Origin: Helicobacteraceae bacterium
Lineage (GTDB): Bacteria; Campylobacterota; Campylobacteria; Campylobacterales; Sulfurimonadaceae
Direction: 5' to 3'
Length of the DNA stretch: 12,548 nt
NCBI GenBank assembly: GCA_015488075.1
Contig: WFOM01000035.1
Coordinates: 1-12,548, forward strand
Shown here: piece by piece, positions 8,403 through 12,548 of the stretch
Layout of the letters: each line of letters starts with the position of its first letter
Position numbering within the stretch: the stretch's first letter is position 1
Made by a program: the position numbers and the translations under genes
Notes under the pieces: generated by a model
The model's database searches: none
What the model saw: the letters and a program-made list of their open reading frames with translations, nothing else
What the model was told of the DNA's origin: nothing

Positions 8403-10736
8403 ATCTTTTGCCTCTCCTCCCTATTTTCACTGGAGATAGATGTAAAAACCGCTGCCTACAACGGTGAAAAATATTCCATCTTAAATATAAAAGACAAAAA
8501 CAGTTTTTTGTGTCATGACGAGCTTGACAAATTTGGAGAGATAAAAAAGGTTATATGCTCTTTTCCTAAAAAACCTCTTAAAACGATAAAACCGATACAA
8601 ACACCTTTTTTTGACATCAGCACAAAGATGTATAAAAACACTTTCTTTTTGATTATAAACCCTGTATACAAGATTAAATCGTATCCCATAGTTTTTGATC
8701 TGGTTAAAGACAAAGCGGTTTTTGATGTAAAAACAGAGTTTAGTTCAAAATGGATGATACTTGGCTATATCAAAGAAATTCCTGTTATAAAAAAAGACAA
8801 AAAAAACGAATTTTCAATCAATTTTCCTTTTTATCAGGATGATGAACTGCCTTATGTGGGAGGTCTTGACATCAAGGGCAATCCTATAGAACTAAAAGAT
8901 ACAGATGATGTAAGCCTGTTTATAAAGATAAAAAAACTCTACAAACAGGGAAAATATGATGACTGTATTGACTCTGCAGATGAGATTTTGGAGAGTTATC
9001 CAAACACTATTTTCAAGTCTGAGCTTTTGTATTACAAGATAAAATCATATTTTAAGCTCAGGTCTTATGAGGATGTTATAGACCTTTCAAAAGAGTTTTT
9101 AAAAAATTTCTCTTCAGACAACAATATACCTGAGATTGTTATGATGATAGCATACGGTTACTACAAAAATGGAATGTATAGCGATGCCGATTACTTTTTT
9201 GACAGACTGTTTAATGAGCATGCAGATTCAAGATATGCAAAACTTGGATACATATACAAAGGAGATATGCTAAGTGCCGGCGGAGAAGACAAAAAGGCAA
9301 AAAAATTTTACAAAAAAGCTCTTTACAGTGCAAAAGATGTGGATATAGCCTCTCTTGCCGCTTTTAAGCTGGCACAAATCAATATACTAAACGGCAAATA
9401 CAAAAAAGCAAAAGAGTATATAGAAAAAATTTTAAAAGCAGACAAAGGATTTTTATACAGCCATTACACCGATACAAAAGATATTATGCAAAGTTTTGTT
9501 GACAACAAAATGTATAAAATCGCTGCAGAAATGGCACTGGCTGTTTTGGATGATATGCCAAAACATCATGATGATTATGAAATTTTACTGAAAAATGCAG
9601 GTATATGGCTTGCAAAAACAGATGAAAAAAAAGAAGCTCTGAAAATTTTGCAAAGGTATATAAAAGAGTTTAATGACGGATTTTTTATAAGTGATGTTGA
9701 AAAAACAAGAGATGAACTCTTTTTTGCTACAAACAAAGACACAAATACATCCGACTTACTTGAAAAATACAACAAACTTATAGAAGAATATGGTGATAAG
9801 CCAATAGGTCAAAAAGCTTTATATGAAAAAGCAAAACTTATGCTTAAAGAGAAAATGTATAGCGACATACTCCAGATAAAAGATGACATACTAAATCTTG
9901 ATGATGATTACAAAGATAAAGAAGAGATAGTAAAAGATGCCGCATACGGTCTTATGAAAGATTCTTTAAAAGCAAAACAGTGTGATATAGTTTTGGATAT
10001 ACAAAAAGACTACAATATAACTGTAGAAGAGAAGTTTGATGACGGATTGTATGAGTGTTTTTATATGGCAAACGACTTTGAAAAAGCAAAAAACATAGTC
10101 TTAAAACATATAGATACAAAAGATATAGCATCAAAACGGGAATGGCTGTATAAACTTCTAAAAGTTGATTTTATGCTTCACAGATACAAAGATGTTATAG
10201 ATGAGTCAAAAGATTTGATCTCTTTGATAGACAACATACAAAATTCTGCTTACAAAGATGTTTACAGATATATGTTTGACAGTTACGGTATGTTAAAAGA
10301 TTATGACGGGATGCTTGATACCATAACAAAAATAGAAAATATTTTCGGAGTAGACCCAAAAGATATAGACAGATATGTAGATATGATAAACCTTGGAGTA
10401 GCAAAAAACGATGACAACATCATCATAAAATATGCAAAAAAACTTTATGATTTGCAAAACAAGATCAACAGCTATGCACAAAGCCCTTTTGTAGAGTTTG
10501 CACTCTATCAGGCATATATGAACAAGGAAAGATACAACGAAGCATACCAAGTTATAAAATCCCTTGACAAATTAAAGCTGAAAAACAATGTAAGAGCAAG
10601 ACAAAAATATCTGCTTGGTGAAGTTTTGACAAAACTTTGGAGAGACGAGGAAGCCAAAAAAGCCTACAAAGAAGCTATAAAAGCAGATCCAAAATCATCA
10701 TGGGCATCTTTGGCAAAAACTGCTTTGAATCTGTAA
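8373..10736 (+). CDS. pflA: PflA-like flagellar motor protein (periplasmic TPR scaffold)
   Basis: This 787-residue exported protein matches PflA of Campylobacter (about 788 residues), a periplasmic scaffold of the flagellar motor needed for rotation and stator organisation together with PflB. Residues 1-20 form a signal peptide (MFFKSLFALFIFCLSSLFSL). Residues 21 to about 175 are beta-rich with two cysteines (C47, C62) that could pair in the periplasm. From about 180 to the end lie around 15 helical hairpins of TPR/Sel1 type, for example YDDCIDSADEIL, YEDVIDLSKEFL, YKKAKEYIEKIL, YKDVIDESKDLI and a near-consensus last repeat EEAKKAYKEAIKADP. The TTG start is chosen because AAAGGAG precedes it by 7 bases and only this start keeps the signal peptide. 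The position directly after nuoN is the same as in C. jejuni (Cj1566c-Cj1565c) and H. pylori (HP1273-HP1274), which strengthens the name; sequence alone would give only 'TPR protein'. Confidence 0.82.
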   Translation: MFFKSLFALFIFCLSSLFSLEIDVKTAAYNGEKYSILNIKDKNSFLCHDELDKFGEIKKVICSFPKKPLKTIKPIQTPFFDISTKMYKNTFFLIINPVYKIKSYPIVFDLVKDKAVFDVKTEFSSKWMILGYIKEIPVIKKDKKNEFSINFPFYQDDELPYVGGLDIKGNPIELKDTDDVSLFIKIKKLYKQGKYDDCIDSADEILESYPNTIFKSELLYYKIKSYFKLRSYEDVIDLSKEFLKNFSSDNNIPEIVMMIAYGYYKNGMYSDADYFFDRLFNEHADSRYAKLGYIYKGDMLSAGGEDKKAKKFYKKALYSAKDVDIASLAAFKLAQINILNGKYKKAKEYIEKILKADKGFLYSHYTDTKDIMQSFVDNKMYKIAAEMALAVLDDMPKHHDDYEILLKNAGIWLAKTDEKKEALKILQRYIKEFNDGFFISDVEKTRDELFFATNKDTNTSDLLEKYNKLIEEYGDKPIGQKALYEKAKLMLKEKMYSDILQIKDDILNLDDDYKDKEEIVKDAAYGLMKDSLKAKQCDIVLDIQKDYNITVEEKFDDGLYECFYMANDFEKAKNIVLKHIDTKDIASKREWLYKLLKVDFMLHRYKDVIDESKDLISLIDNIQNSAYKDVYRYMFDSYGMLKDYDGMLDTITKIENIFGVDPKDIDRYVDMINLGVAKNDDNIIIKYAKKLYDLQNKINSYAQSPFVEFALYQAYMNKERYNEAYQVIKSLDKLKLKNNVRARQKYLLGEVLTKLWRDEEAKKAYKEAIKADPKSSWASLAKTALNL

Positions 10737-10738
10737 AG

Positions 10739-11092
10739 TCAGTTGTTAAAAAGTTTTTTTCTATAAATATATAATTGTTTTAGATCCTCTTTAGAAGGTT
10801 TTTTGTAAGTTTTGTATGAAGTAGCTTTTTTAAACGAATTGTTTTTCTGATAAGGTATGCCGCTTGGAACAAGGGAGTTGTTTTTTACGGTGGCATAGTC
10901 ATAGTTTTTTGTTTTTGGATTGTAAAGAAGTATGTCACCTTGAGGTGTTTGGATGTAGTTTAGGTATTCATCACCTTTTGGTGTGGCTGTAAAAGTTGTG
11001 CCGTCAGACTGTCTGTATGTTTTTTGAACAGAAAAAACGGGTGCTGCAAAAGATATCAGAACAAAAGATATCACCAAAATTATAATTTTCAT
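10739..11092 (-). CDS. Exported stand-alone M6-protease propeptide-like protein
   Basis: A 117-residue protein with a Sec signal peptide (MKIIILVISFVLISFAAPVFS, residues 1 to about 21, probable cut after Ser21). The mature part starts VQKTYRQSDGTTFTATPKGD and continues EYLNYIQTPQGDILLYNP, YDYATV and LVPSGIPY. This series (QPDGT-x-F, GDEY, T-x-DG, YNP-x-T, YA, PSG) resembles the N-terminal propeptide region of M6/immune-inhibitor-A-type metalloproteases. The end is basic (KPSKEDLKQLYIYRKKLF) and looks like the linker that usually leads into the protease domain, but a stop follows. The gene sits 7 bases downstream of the protease gene on the same strand, and its ribosome site GAGG overlaps the protease stop (TGAGG), so the two are surely co-transcribed. 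I infer a separately made chaperone or inhibitor of that protease. The family match is from memory of the pattern, not from a search. Confidence 0.72.
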   Translation of the reverse strand: MKIIILVISFVLISFAAPVFSVQKTYRQSDGTTFTATPKGDEYLNYIQTPQGDILLYNPKTKNYDYATVKNNSLVPSGIPYQKNNSFKKATSYKTYKKPSKEDLKQLYIYRKKLFNN

Positions 11093-11099
11093 CTTTACC

Positions 11100-12401
11100 T
11101 CACTTTATATTTATATTCATTACACTTGCAGGTGTCGATACACCGTCAAAAATACTTTTATATGCCGTTGCATTTGGACTGAAGAAAAATCCGTCTACAC
11201 TTCCGTAGTTACTGATGTTGTTTAGAACAGGATTTTTTGCTTCTACAACATCAACTCCTTTGTTATTTGTATCTGCATTTACATTGTTGTATAAAAAGTT
11301 GTCAACTGTAAGTTTGTTGTTGTTGATTTTCCAAAGAAGTATGCCTCCCTGATATGATGAACCGTTTATTAAAATCTTTTTAAAGCCGGCATCATATCCT
11401 GTCACTGAGCGGTTTTCCAAAAGATAGTAGTGGGTTGAGTCTATAGGTATCTTTATGATGTCATATCCGCTTTGGTCTGTTGAGGTAAGTGTGCTTGGTC
11501 CAGATACCTCTTTTGGTGTTATCCAACCGGTGTAAGTTTTGCTCCAAGCACACATATGAACAGGTGTGGCTCCTGGATTTTCTCCTGTTTTAAATCCCCA
11601 CATACCCGAACTCATAAGACCAAATCCACCTATACCGCCATAACTTCCTGCTGTGTTGTATAAGTCGGGAAGTTTAAACAAAGCATGACCCAGTTCATGC
11701 ACTATTATACCAATGGTTGCAGGGTGCGGAGATGAAGCATTGTGTTGTTCACCAACAACTACATATGAACCGTTTTTTTTGCAGTTAGAGACTTCGACTC
11801 CGTCATATTTTTTTGAAGCAGAAAAACATGAACTGTGTGCCCATACACCGTTTGTAACATGCTTTCCTTCATAAGCATCTTCATATCCTGCAAATATAAA
11901 TATGATGTTAAGCTCGTAGTTTTGAAGGTAGCCGTCATTGTTTGCATCATAAATTGAAAAATCTATATAACTGTCTGCCTGATTTAGTGCGGATGCAAGA
12001 GTTTGCTGGATGGTATTTTTAAATCCTGATGAATTTATACTGATATTTGGATGGTTTGTTGAGAGTGTTACTTTTATTATCCCGTCATTTGGTGTATTGT
12101 AAGTTTCTATGGGCTGTGTAAGTTGAAAATGTGTTGAATAACTGTTTTGTGCATAATAGTCGTTTGCTTCACCCGGGTTTGTTCCAAATATTTTACTGCT
12201 CCAGAAAGCTTCTGTTTGAGTTGTGGTTATGTTGGCAAAGTCAACCATAACAACCAGATTGGGTATGGATGATTTGTGATGATTGACTGTAGCCGGCTTT
12301 AGATTTGGAGGCGGTTGTGTGTTGGAATCTGATGAGTCATTTGAAGACGAACACCCCAAAAACAAGATAGTTACTAAAAAAACCAAAAAAAATTGTTTCA
12401 T
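11100..12401 (-). CDS. M6-family metalloprotease, putative lipoprotein, lacking a propeptide
   Basis: A 433-residue predicted cell-envelope zinc protease. The N-terminus MKQFFLVFLVTILFLGC is a lipoprotein signal with Cys17 as lipid site (the Phe at -3 is slightly atypical), followed by a Ser/Asn/Pro-rich linker. The M6 domain begins near residue 46 (PNLVVMVDFANI) and includes DYYAQNSYSTHFQL, a complete EF-hand-like loop (D152-x-N154-x-D156-G-x-L-x3-E163), the zinc motif HELGH at 235-239 (catalytic Glu236) with LPDLYN after it, and a Met-turn LMSSGM near 262-267. The C-terminal half (YYLLENR, GGILLWKI) also fits M6. The usual propeptide before the domain is absent, and a similar piece is encoded by the next gene. 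I chose the ATG at 12401 over an in-frame TTG at 12419 because it gives a proper signal peptide and has GGAAAAAG 8 bases upstream. The substrate is unknown. Confidence 0.88.
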   Translation of the reverse strand: MKQFFLVFLVTILFLGCSSSNDSSDSNTQPPPNLKPATVNHHKSSIPNLVVMVDFANITTTQTEAFWSSKIFGTNPGEANDYYAQNSYSTHFQLTQPIETYNTPNDGIIKVTLSTNHPNISINSSGFKNTIQQTLASALNQADSYIDFSIYDANNDGYLQNYELNIIFIFAGYEDAYEGKHVTNGVWAHSSCFSASKKYDGVEVSNCKKNGSYVVVGEQHNASSPHPATIGIIVHELGHALFKLPDLYNTAGSYGGIGGFGLMSSGMWGFKTGENPGATPVHMCAWSKTYTGWITPKEVSGPSTLTSTDQSGYDIIKIPIDSTHYYLLENRSVTGYDAGFKKILINGSSYQGGILLWKINNNKLTVDNFLYNNVNADTNNKGVDVVEAKNPVLNNISNYGSVDGFFFSPNATAYKSIFDGVSTPASVMNINIK

Positions 12402-12403
12402 TT

Positions 12404-12422
12404 TGATAACTTTTTCCAAAAT
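12404..12422 (+). repeat. 19-base direct repeat, copy 1 (decayed copy of the glyQ start)
   Basis: TGATAACTTTTTCCAAAAT occurs here and again, without mismatch, at 12476-12494 inside the first glyQ codons. After the repeat the two sites stay loosely similar for about 12 bases (both reach AAACT), but this copy meets a TAA stop after seven codons in the glyQ frame. Read on the - strand, the copy supplies the GGAAAAAG upstream of the protease ATG. Confidence 0.85.
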
Positions 12423-12436
12423 CTAATTAAACTATT

Positions 12437-12442
12437 AGTATA
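12437..12442 (-). promoter_or_regulatory. Candidate -10 element for the protease/propeptide cassette
   Basis: On the - strand the bases read TATACT, placed about 35 bases before the protease ATG and preceded by T-rich DNA, as is usual for the housekeeping sigma factor of Campylobacterota, which often lacks a clear -35 box. It overlaps the opposite -10 of glyQ by four bases. This is a motif call only; no start site is shown by the sequence. Confidence 0.4.
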
Positions 12443-12444
12443 AT
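12439..12444 (+). promoter_or_regulatory. Candidate -10 element for glyQ
   Basis: A perfect TATAAT, 30 bases before the glyQ ATG, would place the transcript start near 12451 and leave a leader of about 24 bases containing the ribosome site AAAAAAGG (12458-12465). No -35 consensus is visible at the expected distance. It shares bases with the divergent -10 on the other strand, so both directions probably compete for polymerase. Confidence 0.5.
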
Positions 12445-12474
12445 ATCAAAAATTTTTAAAAAAGGTTTTGATGT

Positions 12475-12548
12475 ATGATAACTTTTTCCAAAATGTTGTT
12501 GAAACTGCAGGAATTTTGGGCAAATGAGGGTTGCAATATAGTTCAACC
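12475..12548 (+). CDS. glyQ: Glycyl-tRNA synthetase alpha subunit, N-terminal start (3' end outside window)
   Basis: The ATG at 12475 opens a frame that runs off the window and encodes 24 full residues: MITFSKMLLKLQEFWAN, then EGCNIVQ, with a final CC fitting Pro. The pattern TFS-x2-L-x-LQEFW-x3-GC-x-I-x-QP is the hallmark N-terminus of the bacterial alpha-chain glycyl-tRNA synthetase, which with the beta chain (glyS) charges tRNA-Gly in the cytoplasm. The ribosome site AAAAAAGG ends 9 bases upstream. A second ATG at 12471 is closer to that site but out of frame and closes after 18 codons. The gene diverges from the protease gene, from which it is separated by 73 bases. Only a short piece is seen, but the motif is distinctive. 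Confidence 0.9.
   Translation, partial: MITFSKMLLKLQEFWANEGCNIVQ
12476..12494 (+). repeat. 19-base direct repeat, copy 2 (within glyQ codons 1-7)
   Basis: The same TGATAACTTTTTCCAAAAT as at 12404-12422, offset by 72 bases. Here it encodes part of the conserved glyQ N-terminus (ITFSK), so this is presumably the original and the upstream copy is the duplicate. Confidence 0.85.

Noticed and set aside
10786..10804. CCTCTTTAGAAGG followed by TTTTTT as a terminator for pflA
   Set aside because: Only about four pairs with a bulge can form, and the site lies inside the opposite gene; too weak to call.
12402..12419. In-frame TTG at 12419 as start of the M6 protease
   Set aside because: It would put MEKVIK ahead of a standard lipoprotein signal. 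The ATG at 12401 gives the better signal peptide and has GGAAAAAG 8 bases upstream.
12447..12463. Palindromic A/T tract in the glyQ leader as an operator or terminator
   Set aside because: It is a simple A5T5 then A6 run in very AT-rich DNA, with no G/C stem.
12471..12527. Overlapping 18-codon frame from ATG 12471 into glyQ
   Set aside because: It starts four bases before glyQ in another frame and shows no family pattern. It is probably chance, though it could slightly compete for ribosomes.

Overview
The window is low-GC DNA, rich in ATA (Ile) and AGA (Arg) codons. It most likely comes from a member of the Campylobacterota (the former Epsilonproteobacteria: Campylobacter, Helicobacter, Sulfurimonas, Arcobacter and relatives). 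The main reason is gene order: the distal half of a respiratory complex I operon (nuoG end, then nuoHIJKLMN) runs directly into a 787-residue tetratricopeptide-repeat protein matching the flagellar motor protein PflA in length, layout and position. The same nuoN-pflA neighbourhood is known in Campylobacter jejuni and Helicobacter pylori. I cannot name the genus.

Bases 1-8347 hold, on the + strand, the 3' end of nuoG and complete nuoH, nuoI, nuoJ, nuoK, nuoL, nuoM and nuoN. All junctions are tight (gaps up to 13 bases, or overlaps of 1-4 bases), as expected of one transcript with translational coupling. All genes are intact. The proton-channel residues of NuoK, NuoL, NuoM and NuoN and the eight ligands of the two [4Fe-4S] clusters of NuoI can all be seen. 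Together they encode the membrane arm and part of the quinone module of complex I, which couples electron transfer to quinone with proton export. Two local oddities are an altered acidic loop in NuoH and a C-terminal CxxCxxC tail on NuoM.

Bases 8348-10736 hold pflA. It starts at a TTG behind a good Shine-Dalgarno sequence, and that sequence lies in one arm of a hairpin whose other arm is followed by a T run. This looks like a combined start-site mask and intrinsic terminator at the nuoN/pflA border.

Bases 10739-12401, on the - strand, hold a two-gene cassette. Upstream is a lipoprotein metalloprotease of the M6 (immune inhibitor A-like) family; 7 bases downstream is a 117-residue exported protein that resembles the N-terminal propeptide normally fused to M6 proteases. 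The separation of propeptide and protease is the most unusual feature of the window. The cassette converges on pflA with only 2 bases between stop codons.

Bases 12402-12474 are a short divergent promoter region, followed by the first 74 bases of glyQ (glycyl-tRNA synthetase alpha chain) on the + strand. A perfect 19-base direct repeat of the glyQ start lies on the far side of this region and supplies the leader of the protease gene, which suggests a local duplication. No stretch over 300 bases lacks a gene. I see no RNA genes, CRISPR arrays or insertion sequences.
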